A stretch of DNA of 64,000 bases, taken from the NCBI RefSeq assembly GCF_003665435.1, contig NZ_CP023408.1:124001-188000 (forward strand), in the 5' to 3' direction. The first letter of the stretch is position 1. Every line of letters begins with the position of its first letter. The translations under genes were made by a program, and so were the position numbers. Below, one piece after another: positions 1 to 7,931 of this stretch. Source of the stretch: Streptomyces fungicidicus (GTDB lineage Bacteria; Actinomycetota; Actinomycetes; Streptomycetales; Streptomycetaceae). Under the pieces are notes generated by a model, which was given only the letters and a program-made list of their open reading frames with translations, had not been told where the DNA came from and searched no databases.

Positions 1-594
1 ACCGGCTTCGACTTCGCCGCCAAGACCTTCGGCACCCCCACCGACCTCGCGCTCGGCACCCGCCGGGCCCGCGCCGCCGCCCTGCTCTCCCTGGCCCTGC
101 CCGGCGCGGTCTACGTCTACCAGGGCGAGGAACTCGGCCTGCCCGAGGCGGAGATCCCCCGCGACCGCATCGAGGACCCGATGCACGCCCGCTCCGGGGG
201 CACCGATCCCGGCCGCGACGGGTGCAGGGTGCCGCTGCCGTGGACGGCCGACGCCCCGCACGCCGGGTTCGGCGGCGAACCGTGGCTGCCGCAGCCCGCC
301 GGCTGGGCGTCGTACGCGGCCGACCGGCAGGCGGGGGACCCCGGCTCGATGCTCGCCCTCTACCGTGCGGCGATCCGGCTGCGCCCGGCCTTCGGCGACG
401 GACCGCTCACCTGGCTGCCCGCACCCGACGGCGTGCTCGCCTTCAGCCGCGGGGACGGCGGCCACCTGTGCGTGGTGAACCTCGCGGACGAGCCGGCCGC
501 CCTCCCCGCCCACACCTCCCGCCTCCTGGGCAGCGCCCCCCTGGACCCGGACGGGCGCCTGCCGAAGGACACCGCGGTCTGGCTGCGCGCCTGA
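1..594 (+). CDS. GH13 alpha-glucosidase, C-terminal part (5' end outside window)
   Basis: The frame is open from base 1 to the TGA at 592-594, giving about 197 residues of a larger protein. The fragment carries the late catalytic-barrel motif GAVYVYQGEELGLPEAEIP and the following DPxGRDGCRVPLPW segment, which are typical of oligo-1,6-glucosidase / alpha-glucosidase members of GH13, and then the small C-terminal beta domain ending in DTAVWLRA. The family cleaves terminal alpha-linked glucose from short oligosaccharides, normally in the cytoplasm after uptake. The secreted alpha-glucanase gene starts 47 bases downstream on the same strand, so the two may be cotranscribed for alpha-glucan use. 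Start, signal peptide status and exact specificity cannot be judged from this fragment. Confidence 0.85.
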   Translation, partial: TGFDFAAKTFGTPTDLALGTRRARAAALLSLALPGAVYVYQGEELGLPEAEIPRDRIEDPMHARSGGTDPGRDGCRVPLPWTADAPHAGFGGEPWLPQPAGWASYAADRQAGDPGSMLALYRAAIRLRPAFGDGPLTWLPAPDGVLAFSRGDGGHLCVVNLADEPAALPAHTSRLLGSAPLDPDGRLPKDTAVWLRA

Positions 595-641
595 GACCGC
601 ACCCGCCTGTTCCCGCACCCCCACCACGAAGGGACCAGCAC

Positions 642-2816
642 ATGAGCGCCACCGGATCTGCTGTCAGGAGCATGTCGGCCATCGGTACGGCCGTCGCCGT
701 CGCCGCCGGCATGCTCGTCGTCCTCGCGCCCGCGCCCGCCCACGCCGCCGCGGGCGCCACCCTCCCCTTCACCTCCGTCGAGGCGGAGGCGGCCGCCGGC
801 ACCGGCACGAGGATCGGACCGGACTACACCCAGGGCACCCTGGCGTCCGAGGCCTCCGGCCGCCGGGCGGTGCGCCTCGACGCCGGCCGGCGCGTGGAGT
901 TCACGGTGCCGCGCGCCGCCAACGCCGTGAACGTCGCCTACAGCGTCCCCGACAGCCAGTCCGGCAGCCTCGCCGTGTACGTCAACGGCCAGCGGCTCGC
1001 CAGGACCCTCCCGGTCACCTCCAAGTACTCCTACGTCGACACCCCCTGGATCGCGGGCTCCAGGACCCACCACCTCTACGACAACTCCCGCATGCTGCTC
1101 GGGCGGAACGTCCAGGCCGGCGACACGGTCGCCCTGGAGGCCACCGGCGTCCAGGTCACCGTGGACGTCGCCGACTTCGAGCAGGCCCCCGACCCCGCCG
1201 CCAAGCCCTCCGGCGCCGTCTCCGTCACCGACAAGGGCGCCGACCCCGGCGGACAGGGCGACTCCACCCAGGCGTTCCGGGCCGCGATCGCCGCCGCGCA
1301 GGGCGGCACGGTCTGGATACCGCCGGGCGAGTACCGCCTCACCTCCTCCCTCAACGGCGTCCAGAACGTCACCCTCCGGGGCGCCGGCCACTGGCACTCG
1401 ATCGTCCGCGGCTCCCGCTTCATCGACCAGACGAGTTCCTCCGGCAACGTCCACCTCAAGGACTTCGCGGTCATCGGCGAGGTCACCGAACGCGTCGACT
1501 CCAGCCCCGACAACTTCGTCAACGGCTCCCTCGGCCCGAACTCGTCCGTCTCCGGCATGTGGCTCCAGCACCTCAAGGTGGGCCTCTGGCTGACCGGCGT
1601 CAACGACGACCTCGTCGTCGAGAACAACCGCTTCCTCGACATGACCGCCGACGGCCTCAACCTCAACGGCAACGCGCGCGGGGTGAGGGTCCGCAACAAC
1701 TTCCTGCGCAACCAGGGCGACGACGCGCTCGCCATGTGGTCGCTGAACGCCCCCGACGTGAACAGCAGCTTCGAGAACAACACCGTCTCGCAGCCGAACC
1801 TCGCCAACGGCATCGCGATCTACGGCGGCACGGACATCACCGTCCGCGGCAACCTGATCTCCGACACCAACGCCCTCGGCAGCGGCATCGCGATCTCCAA
1901 CCAGAAGTTCCTCGACCCCTTCCACCCGCTCTCCGGCACCATCACCGTCGACGGCAACACCCTCGTCCGCACCGGCGCCATGAACCCCAACTGGAACCAC
2001 CCGATGGGCGCCCTGCGGGTGGACTCCTACGACAGCGCCATCGAGGCGCAGGTGAGAATCACCGGCACGACCGTCACCGACAGCCCCTACAGCGCCTTCG
2101 AGTTCGTCTCCGGCAGCGGACGCGGTTTCGCGGCGAGGAACATCACCGTCGACGGCGCCACCGTGAACGGGGCGGGCACCGTCGTCGTCCAGGCGGAGAC
2201 CCAGGGCGCCGCCGTCTTCCGCGACGTCACCGCGACCGGCGTCGGAGCGGCCGGCGTGTACAACTGCCCCTACCCGTCGGGCTCGGGCACCTTCACCGTC
2301 ACCGACGGCGGGGGCAACTCCGGCTGGAACAGCACCTGGTCGGACTGCTCCAGCTGGCCGCAGCCCGGCCAGGGCAACCCGGACCCCGACCCGGACCGCA
2401 ACCTCACCCGGGGCCGCCCGGCCACCGCCACCGGCTCCCAGGACGTGTACACCCGCGGCAAGGCGGTCGACGGCGACGCGAACATCTACTGGGAGTCCGC
2501 CAACCACGCCTTCCCGCAGTCCCTGACCGTCGACCTCGGCTCCGCGCAGGCGGTGCGGCGGCTGGTGCTGAAGCTGCCTCCGCAGACTGCGTGGGGGGCC
2601 CGCACGCAGACCCTGTCCGTGCAGGGCAGCACCGAGGGCTCGGCGTACACGACGGTCGTCGCCCCGAAGGACTACCGCTTCGACCCGGCCACCGGCAACA
2701 CGGTCACCGTGAGCCTGCCCTCCGGCACCGCCCTGCGCCACCTGCGGCTGCACGTCACCGGCAACACCGGCTGGCCGGCCGCCCAGTTCAGCGAAGTGGA
2801 GGCGTACCTCCGCTGA
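642..2816 (+). CDS. Secreted GH87-type alpha-1,3-glucanase/mycodextranase-like protein
   Basis: This 724-residue protein starts at the ATG at 642, preceded by GAAGGGA. A long hydrophobic signal peptide ends near AHAAAGA (about residue 36). A CBM35-like beta-sandwich follows (about 37-185), then a right-handed beta-helix (about 193-560), and a discoidin/F5-8C carbohydrate-binding domain (about 586-724). The helix holds ADGLNLN (near 336) and GDDALAMW (about 359-366), the acidic positions seen in GH87 enzymes that hydrolyse alpha-1,3-glucan or mycodextran. The upstream alpha-glucosidase would finish the oligosaccharides to glucose, which suggests use of fungal or bacterial alpha-glucan. Family assignment rests on these motifs and the domain order; a pectinase-like beta-helix enzyme is the alternative. 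Confidence 0.78.
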   Translation: MSATGSAVRSMSAIGTAVAVAAGMLVVLAPAPAHAAAGATLPFTSVEAEAAAGTGTRIGPDYTQGTLASEASGRRAVRLDAGRRVEFTVPRAANAVNVAYSVPDSQSGSLAVYVNGQRLARTLPVTSKYSYVDTPWIAGSRTHHLYDNSRMLLGRNVQAGDTVALEATGVQVTVDVADFEQAPDPAAKPSGAVSVTDKGADPGGQGDSTQAFRAAIAAAQGGTVWIPPGEYRLTSSLNGVQNVTLRGAGHWHSIVRGSRFIDQTSSSGNVHLKDFAVIGEVTERVDSSPDNFVNGSLGPNSSVSGMWLQHLKVGLWLTGVNDDLVVENNRFLDMTADGLNLNGNARGVRVRNNFLRNQGDDALAMWSLNAPDVNSSFENNTVSQPNLANGIAIYGGTDITVRGNLISDTNALGSGIAISNQKFLDPFHPLSGTITVDGNTLVRTGAMNPNWNHPMGALRVDSYDSAIEAQVRITGTTVTDSPYSAFEFVSGSGRGFAARNITVDGATVNGAGTVVVQAETQGAAVFRDVTATGVGAAGVYNCPYPSGSGTFTVTDGGGNSGWNSTWSDCSSWPQPGQGNPDPDPDRNLTRGRPATATGSQDVYTRGKAVDGDANIYWESANHAFPQSLTVDLGSAQAVRRLVLKLPPQTAWGARTQTLSVQGSTEGSAYTTVVAPKDYRFDPATGNTVTVSLPSGTALRHLRLHVTGNTGWPAAQFSEVEAYLR

Positions 2817-3205
2817 CGTCCACCGAGAGGCCGCCGGCCGCGCCGGCGGCCCTGGCGACCCCGGCCCCCTCGCCGGCCCGGGGCGCCGCCTGGATCCGTT
2901 CCTACACCTGGGGCCGCAGCTCGTCGTCCGCCGGGACCTGCTGCCGCACCTGCCGGCGACGGTCGCCCGGATCGACGCCGACATGAGGACGACCGGTCCG
3001 GCACGGGCCGCCGGTCACGGCGGCGCGACCTCGTGGAGCAGGGCGCCCGTTCCGGCAAGGGGGCTTCCGCCGGGAGACGGTCCGGTCCCGCCCGGGAAGT
3101 TACCCGTGCGTTCCGCACGGTGTAGTGGTGACGTCGGTGACTGTGCGGGGCGGCACGCCGCGTGACAGCGTCAAGCCCGTCAGCGATCGGCGGGAAGGAG
3201 CCGGC
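2817..3205. other. Intergenic region upstream of ramC
   Basis: This 389-base gap separates the alpha-glucanase from ramC and must hold the ram promoter. I see no convincing gene. One short stretch (about 2884-2988) reads in forward frame 1 with coding-like codon choice but has no start or family match. The proximal half contains the 17-base palindrome listed separately and a strong Shine-Dalgarno sequence (GGGAAGGAG, 3192-3200). The family activator RamR would be expected to bind here, but I cannot place its repeats with confidence. Confidence 0.5.
3104..3120. promoter_or_regulatory. Palindrome upstream of ramC, possible operator or promoter element
   Basis: CCGTGCG-TTC-CGCACGG is a perfect 7-bp inverted repeat with a 3-base centre, about 85 bases before the ramC start. 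It could be a protein-binding site in the ram promoter or a small RNA hairpin in the leader. Which regulator would bind it is unknown. Confidence 0.3.
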
Positions 3206-5863
3206 GTGAACAAGGGCTATGCCGTGTACTGCGACGCGGACCCGTACTTCTACGAGGCACCGCACCGCACGGTCTCCCCGGCCGGCACCGGGCGCTCCCG
3301 GTACGCCGTCGCCTCGTGGCCCGTCCCGGCGGGATGGCAGCGCAACGAGAGCGGGGACTGGCTCGCCCTGCGGCCGGCCGACGCCGAACTCCCCGACCAG
3401 GGATGGAAGATCCACGTCTCCGCCTGCCTGGACAACGCCGAGTCCGTGCTCGAGCGTGTCTGGCGGCACTGCGTCGACGGCGGCACCGCCTTCAAGTTCG
3501 TCCCCAGCCGCTATCTGCTGCACCAGCGCAACGCCAAGTACGCGGACCGGGCGGGCAGCGGCAAGTTCATCACCGTGTACCCGGCGGACGAGACGCGGTG
3601 CGAACGCCTCGCGGCCGAGCTGTCGGAGCTGCTGGCGGGCGAACCCGGACCGCACATCCTCAGCGATCTGCGGCTCGGCGACGGCCCCGTGCACGTCCGG
3701 TACGGCGGCTTCACCCGGCGCAACTGCTACGACACGCAAGGGGAGCTGCGGCCGGCCGTGACCGGTCCCGACGGGGTACTGGTGCCCGACCTGCGCGGCC
3801 CCGTCTTCCGCATACCGGACTGGGTGGAGCCGCCCGCCTTCCTGCGGCCGCACCTGCGGGCCCGGGACGCGCTGACCGTGGCCGGCCTGCCCTACGCCAT
3901 CGAGTCGGCGCTGCACTTCTCCAACGGCGGCGGCGTCTACCTCGCCCGCGACTCCCGCACCGGGGCACAGGTCGTCCTCAAGGAGGCCCGCCCGCACGCC
4001 GGACTGGCGGCCGACGGCGCGGACGCCGTGACCCGGCTGCACCGCGAACGCCGGGCGCTGGAGCGGCTGTCCGGCCTCGACTGCACACCCGAGGTACTCG
4101 ACCACCTGACGGTGGGGGAGCACCACTTCCTGGTGCTGGAGCACATCGACGGCAAGCCTCTCAACACCTTCTTCGCCCGCCGCCATCCGCTCATCGAGGC
4201 CGACCCCGGTGAGCGGAAGCTGGCCGAGTACACGGCCTGGGCCCTCGACGTCCACGCCCGGGTGGAACGCGCCGTTGAGGCCGTCCACGACCGGGGCGTG
4301 GTCTTCAACGACCTGCACCTGTTCAACATCATGATCCGCGAGGACGACAGCGTCGCCCTGCTGGACTTCGAGGCGGCGCACGAGGTCGGCGAAGCCGGCC
4401 GGCAGACCGTCGCCAACCCCGGGTTCGTGGCGCCGTCCGACCGGCGTGGAGTCGCGGTGGACCGATACGCGCTGGCCTGTCTGCGGCTCGCGCTGTTCCT
4501 CCCGCTCACCAGTCTGCTGGCGCTGGACCGGCGCAAGGCGGCCCATCTGGCCGATGTGGTGGCCGACCAGTTCCCGGTGGACCGCGCCTTCCTGGACGCC
4601 GCGGTCGCGGAGATCACGGGCGGCACCACGGCCGCCGCTCCCTCGGCGGCGCGGACGGACGGGCCGGTGGTGCCGGTCCGGCCGGACGACTGGCCCCGCA
4701 GCCGGGACTCCATGGCCGAAGCCGTCCGCGCGTCGGCCACACCGTCCCGCACCGACCGTCTCTTCCCCGGCGACATCGCGCAGTTCGCCACCGCCGGCGG
4801 CGGACTGGCCTTCGGCCACGGCGCGGCGGGAGTGCTCTACGCGCTGGCCGCAAGCGGGGCGGGGCGGGACGAGGACGGGGAGCAGTGGCTGCTGGAGCGG
4901 ACCAAGCAGCCGCCGTCGGGCACCCCGCTCGGTTTCCACGACGGACTCGCCGGCATCGCCTGGACCCTGGAGCACCTCGGCCACCGCGATCGCGCCCTCG
5001 ACCTCGCCGAACTGCTCCTCGACCAGCCCTTCGACCACCTCGCCCCGGACCTGCACAGCGGCACGGCCGGGCTGGGCCTGGCCCTCGACTCGCTGGCCGC
5101 GGCCACCGGCGAGACCGCCCTGCGCGCGGCGGCGCTGCGCTGCGCCGAGCTGACCGCCCGGAGCGTACAGGCCGGCGACGGGAGCACCGGACCGGGCCGC
5201 GCGGGCCTGCTGTACGGGGCGGCGGGACGCGCTCTGCTCTTCCTGCGGCTGTACGAACGCGACCGGGACCCCGCCCTGCTCGACCTCGCGCGGGACGCGC
5301 TGCGCCAGGACCTCGCGCGCTGCGTCCGCGGCGCGGGCGGCGCGCTGCAGGTCGACGAGGGATGGCGCACCATGCCCTACCTGGGCGCGGGCAGCGTGGG
5401 CATCGGCATGGTGCTCGACGACTACCTGGCGCACCGGGAGGACGAGCGGTTCGCGCGGGCGCAGGGCGAGATCGTCGCCGCGGCGCAGGCCATGTTCTAC
5501 GCGCAGCCCGGTCTGTACCGGGGAGTGTCCGGCATGGTGCTGCACCTCGCCCGCACGACGGCGGGGGTGCCCGGCACCGGCCCGGAGGCCGTCCGGCGCC
5601 AACTCGACGCGCTGTCCTGGCATGCCATGTCCTACCGCGGCCGGCTCGCCTTCCCCGGTGAGCAGATGATGCGGCTGTCCATGGACCTCTCCACCGGCAC
5701 GGCCGGCTGCCTGCTGGCCGTCGCCGCCGCCCACGGCGCCCCGTCCGCGCGGCTGCCGTTCCTTCCTCCGCCGCCGCCCCCGCGGCGGCCCCACGACTCG
5801 GCCCCCGCGGGGGTCGTGAGCAAAAAAGAGAACCCGTTGTCCTACGAAGGGAAAGCATCATGA
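3206..5863 (+). CDS. ramC: RamC, class III lanthipeptide synthetase for SapB
   Basis: RamC phosphorylates, dehydrates and cyclises the RamS peptide to make SapB, the surfactant that lets aerial hyphae leave the wet surface. The 885-residue protein has the class III order: an N-terminal lyase-like region beginning NKGYAVYCDADPYF (1-230), a Ser/Thr kinase-like domain with the VVLKEARPH lysine near 257, the catalytic VFNDLHLFNIM loop near 370 and LLDFEAAHE near 385, then a LanC-like cyclase domain without the usual zinc-binding Cys/His motifs. GTG 3206 is chosen because GGGAAGGAG lies 5 bases upstream; an in-frame start at 3125 lacks a ribosome site. The tail is proline-rich. The stop overlaps the ramS start in ATGA, so translation is coupled. 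Confidence 0.93.
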   Translation: MNKGYAVYCDADPYFYEAPHRTVSPAGTGRSRYAVASWPVPAGWQRNESGDWLALRPADAELPDQGWKIHVSACLDNAESVLERVWRHCVDGGTAFKFVPSRYLLHQRNAKYADRAGSGKFITVYPADETRCERLAAELSELLAGEPGPHILSDLRLGDGPVHVRYGGFTRRNCYDTQGELRPAVTGPDGVLVPDLRGPVFRIPDWVEPPAFLRPHLRARDALTVAGLPYAIESALHFSNGGGVYLARDSRTGAQVVLKEARPHAGLAADGADAVTRLHRERRALERLSGLDCTPEVLDHLTVGEHHFLVLEHIDGKPLNTFFARRHPLIEADPGERKLAEYTAWALDVHARVERAVEAVHDRGVVFNDLHLFNIMIREDDSVALLDFEAAHEVGEAGRQTVANPGFVAPSDRRGVAVDRYALACLRLALFLPLTSLLALDRRKAAHLADVVADQFPVDRAFLDAAVAEITGGTTAAAPSAARTDGPVVPVRPDDWPRSRDSMAEAVRASATPSRTDRLFPGDIAQFATAGGGLAFGHGAAGVLYALAASGAGRDEDGEQWLLERTKQPPSGTPLGFHDGLAGIAWTLEHLGHRDRALDLAELLLDQPFDHLAPDLHSGTAGLGLALDSLAAATGETALRAAALRCAELTARSVQAGDGSTGPGRAGLLYGAAGRALLFLRLYERDRDPALLDLARDALRQDLARCVRGAGGALQVDEGWRTMPYLGAGSVGIGMVLDDYLAHREDERFARAQGEIVAAAQAMFYAQPGLYRGVSGMVLHLARTTAGVPGTGPEAVRRQLDALSWHAMSYRGRLAFPGEQMMRLSMDLSTGTAGCLLAVAAAHGAPSARLPFLPPPPPPRRPHDSAPAGVVSKKENPLSYEGKAS

Positions 5864-5988
5864 ACCTGTTCGACCTGCAGTCCATGGAGACCCCGAAGGA
5901 AGAGGCCATGGGCGACGTCGAGACCGGCAGCCGCGCGAGCCTGCTGCTCTGCGGCGACAGCAGCCTGAGCATCACCACCTGCAACTGA
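5860..5988 (+). CDS. ramS: RamS, SapB lanthipeptide precursor
   Basis: This 42-residue ORF starts MNLFDLQSMETPKEE and ends LSITTCN. The leader contains the LFDLQ motif recognised by class III synthetases. The core (residues 22-42, from TGSRAS) contains Ser27/Cys31 and Ser37/Cys41, the positions that form the two rings of SapB. As far as I recall it is identical to the S. coelicolor peptide. The gene overlaps the ramC stop by 4 bases and has its own Shine-Dalgarno sequence (GAAGGG, 5846-5851). Paired hairpins follow it, which would raise ramS message relative to the transporter genes. Confidence 0.95.
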   Translation: MNLFDLQSMETPKEEAMGDVETGSRASLLLCGDSSLSITTCN

Positions 5989-6001
5989 CGCCCGCGTCGA
6001 C

Positions 6002-6068
6002 CACCGCGGTGACGCGGTGAGTCACCTGGCTCGGTTCCGGCGCCCCGGGTTTCCGCCCGGGGCGCCGG
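6002..6068 (+). terminator. Tandem hairpins between ramS and ramA (attenuator)
   Basis: Two perfect hairpins lie in the 161-base ramS-ramA gap. The first is CACCGCG-GTGA-CGCGGTG (6002-6019). The second has 13-bp arms CCGGCGCCCCGGG (6037-6049) and CCCGGGGCGCCGG (6056-6068) with a 6-base loop. There is no U tract, as is common in Streptomyces. They are placed to cause partial termination or to protect the 3' end of the ramCS message, so that much precursor peptide but little transporter is made. Confidence 0.65.
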
Positions 6069-6149
6069 TGCTTGTTCCGGCGGACGTCCGGCCCGCCGGG
6101 CCCGTGGCCGGCGTCCGGTCACGGTGGACGTACGGAAGGAGGCCGACGG

Positions 6150-7931
6150 GTGGTGACGACCGGAATCCGGGTACGGCGGGAGGGCGGCGCTCGGGACGGA
6201 GCCGACGGCGCGGGGCCGGGGCGCACGCCCGAAGTGCTGGTGCTGCTCTGCTCGGTCGGAGCGGCCGTGACGACGGTGGCCCAGCCCTTCGTGCTCGGCC
6301 GCACCCTCGACCTGCTGCTGCGCGGCGGGGACGGCGCCGCGGGGCGCTGGCTGGCGCTGAGCGTCGCGCTGCTCCTCGGCGAACTGCTGCTCGACAGCCT
6401 CACCTCGCTGTTCACCGGACGCTGCACCGCCCACTGGACGGCCTTCCTGCGCTCCCGCGCCTTCGACGGCCTGCTGCGCGCCGTGCCCGAGGGGGCACGG
6501 CCCCTCGCACCGGGGGACGTCGGGACCCGGCTGACCCTCAACGCCGCCGACGCGGGCGGCGCCCCGGCGGCCCGGGCGGCGCTGGCGGCCTCGGTGGTCA
6601 CACCCGTGGGGGCGCTCGCGGCGCTGGCCCTCGTCGACGTATGGGTGGCTGCCTGCGTCCTCGCGGGGCTGCCCGCCCTGGCGCTGGTGCTGCGGAGCTT
6701 CGCCCGCGACACGGGCGCCTCGGTGGCCGCCTACCAGCGGACGCAGTCGGAGCTCGCGTCCCGGCTGCTGGAGGCCCTGGAGGGCGCGGCGACGATCGCC
6801 GCCGCGGGAACCGTCGGCCGGGAACGGGCCCGGGTGCTGGAGCCGTTGGACCGGCTCGCCGCCCTGGGCCGGCAGGTGTGGGCGCTGCACGGACGCGCCC
6901 TGGCCCGCAGCGGTGTCCTGGTCCCCCTGCTCACCCTGGCCGCCACGGCAGTCGGCGGCCTGCGTCTCGCGGCGGGCGCCCTCAGCGTGGGCGAACTGCT
7001 CGCCGTGTTCCGGTACGCGCAGCTGACGGCCGGTGTCGGGGGCGCCGCGTCCCTGCTGGGCGCGCTGGTCAGGGGCCGCGAGGCGCGGAAGCGGACGCTG
7101 GCACTGGCACGCCTGCCCGCGCTGGTCCACGGGACGGAGAGTCTTCCCCCGGCCGGACCGGGCGTTCTCGAACTGTGCGGTGTGCGGGTGGTGCGCGACG
7201 GCAGGCAGGTCCTGTGCGCCGACGGGGTGCGGGTGCCGGGCGGAGCCACCGCCGCGGTGGTCGGCCGCAGCGGAGCGGGGAAGTCCGTCCTGGCCGCCGT
7301 GGCGGGGCGGCTGATCGACCCCGACGAGGGACATGTGCTGCTGGACGGCGTCCGCCTGGACCGGCTGACCCGTGAGGCGCTGCGCACCGAGGTCGCCTAC
7401 GCCTTCGAACGCCCGGCGCCGGCCGAGGGCACGGTCGCCGAAGCCGTCGCCGCCGGCCCCCGGCGGGTGTCGCCCGGACAGGTCCGGGAGGCCTGCCGTG
7501 CCGCGGGCGCCGACGGCTTCGTCCGCCGACTGCCGGGCGGCTACGACACCCCGCTGCCCGAGGCGCCGCTCTCGGGCGGCGAGCACCAGCGCCTCGGCCT
7601 CGCCCGCGCGTTCGCGCACGCCGGACGGCTGCTGATCATGGACGACGCGACGTCCAGCCTGGACACCGCCACGGAGCACGAGGTCGACCGGGCCCTGCGC
7701 CACTCGGTCAGGCCCGGAACCAGGCTGGTCGTCGCGCATCGCCCGTCGGTGGCCGCCCGGGCGGACCTGGTGATCTGGCTGGAGGACGGGGGAGTGCGCG
7801 CCGTCGCGCCCCATCGCCGACTGTGGGAAGAGGCCGACTACCGGGCGGTCTTCGGCGCCGGCGGGACCCCGCCCGGGGCACCGCGGGCGGGCACCGCGCG
7901 CCGCCCCGAACCCGAGGAGGCGCGACCGTGA
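6150..7931 (+). CDS. ramA: RamA, ABC transporter (fused membrane and ATPase domains)
   Basis: This is the first of two half-transporters thought to export SapB. The 593-residue protein has an N-terminal membrane domain with several hydrophobic helices, then an ATPase domain with Walker A GRSGAGKSVL (near 373-382), signature LSGGEHQRLGLARA and Walker B LLIMDDATSSLD. GTG 6150 is chosen because GGAAGGAGG ends 7 bases upstream; the adjacent GTG 6153 is equally possible. The stop overlaps the ramB start in GTGA, which fits a RamA-RamB heterodimer made in equal amounts. I see no peptidase domain, so leader removal is done by another protein. Confidence 0.9.
   Translation: MVTTGIRVRREGGARDGADGAGPGRTPEVLVLLCSVGAAVTTVAQPFVLGRTLDLLLRGGDGAAGRWLALSVALLLGELLLDSLTSLFTGRCTAHWTAFLRSRAFDGLLRAVPEGARPLAPGDVGTRLTLNAADAGGAPAARAALAASVVTPVGALAALALVDVWVAACVLAGLPALALVLRSFARDTGASVAAYQRTQSELASRLLEALEGAATIAAAGTVGRERARVLEPLDRLAALGRQVWALHGRALARSGVLVPLLTLAATAVGGLRLAAGALSVGELLAVFRYAQLTAGVGGAASLLGALVRGREARKRTLALARLPALVHGTESLPPAGPGVLELCGVRVVRDGRQVLCADGVRVPGGATAAVVGRSGAGKSVLAAVAGRLIDPDEGHVLLDGVRLDRLTREALRTEVAYAFERPAPAEGTVAEAVAAGPRRVSPGQVREACRAAGADGFVRRLPGGYDTPLPEAPLSGGEHQRLGLARAFAHAGRLLIMDDATSSLDTATEHEVDRALRHSVRPGTRLVVAHRPSVAARADLVIWLEDGGVRAVAPHRRLWEEADYRAVFGAGGTPPGAPRAGTARRPEPEEARP

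Noticed and set aside
2884..2988. Coding-like stretch (DPFLHLGPQLVVRRDLLPHLP) after the alpha-glucanase
   Set aside because: Too short, with no start codon or recognised family; could be chance in high-GC DNA.
360..5794. Long ORFs of 870-1040 codons on the minus strand (360-2984, 2672-5794)
   Set aside because: They are antisense to clear genes and consist of Arg-, Gly- and Ala-rich low-complexity sequence, typical of high-GC shadows.
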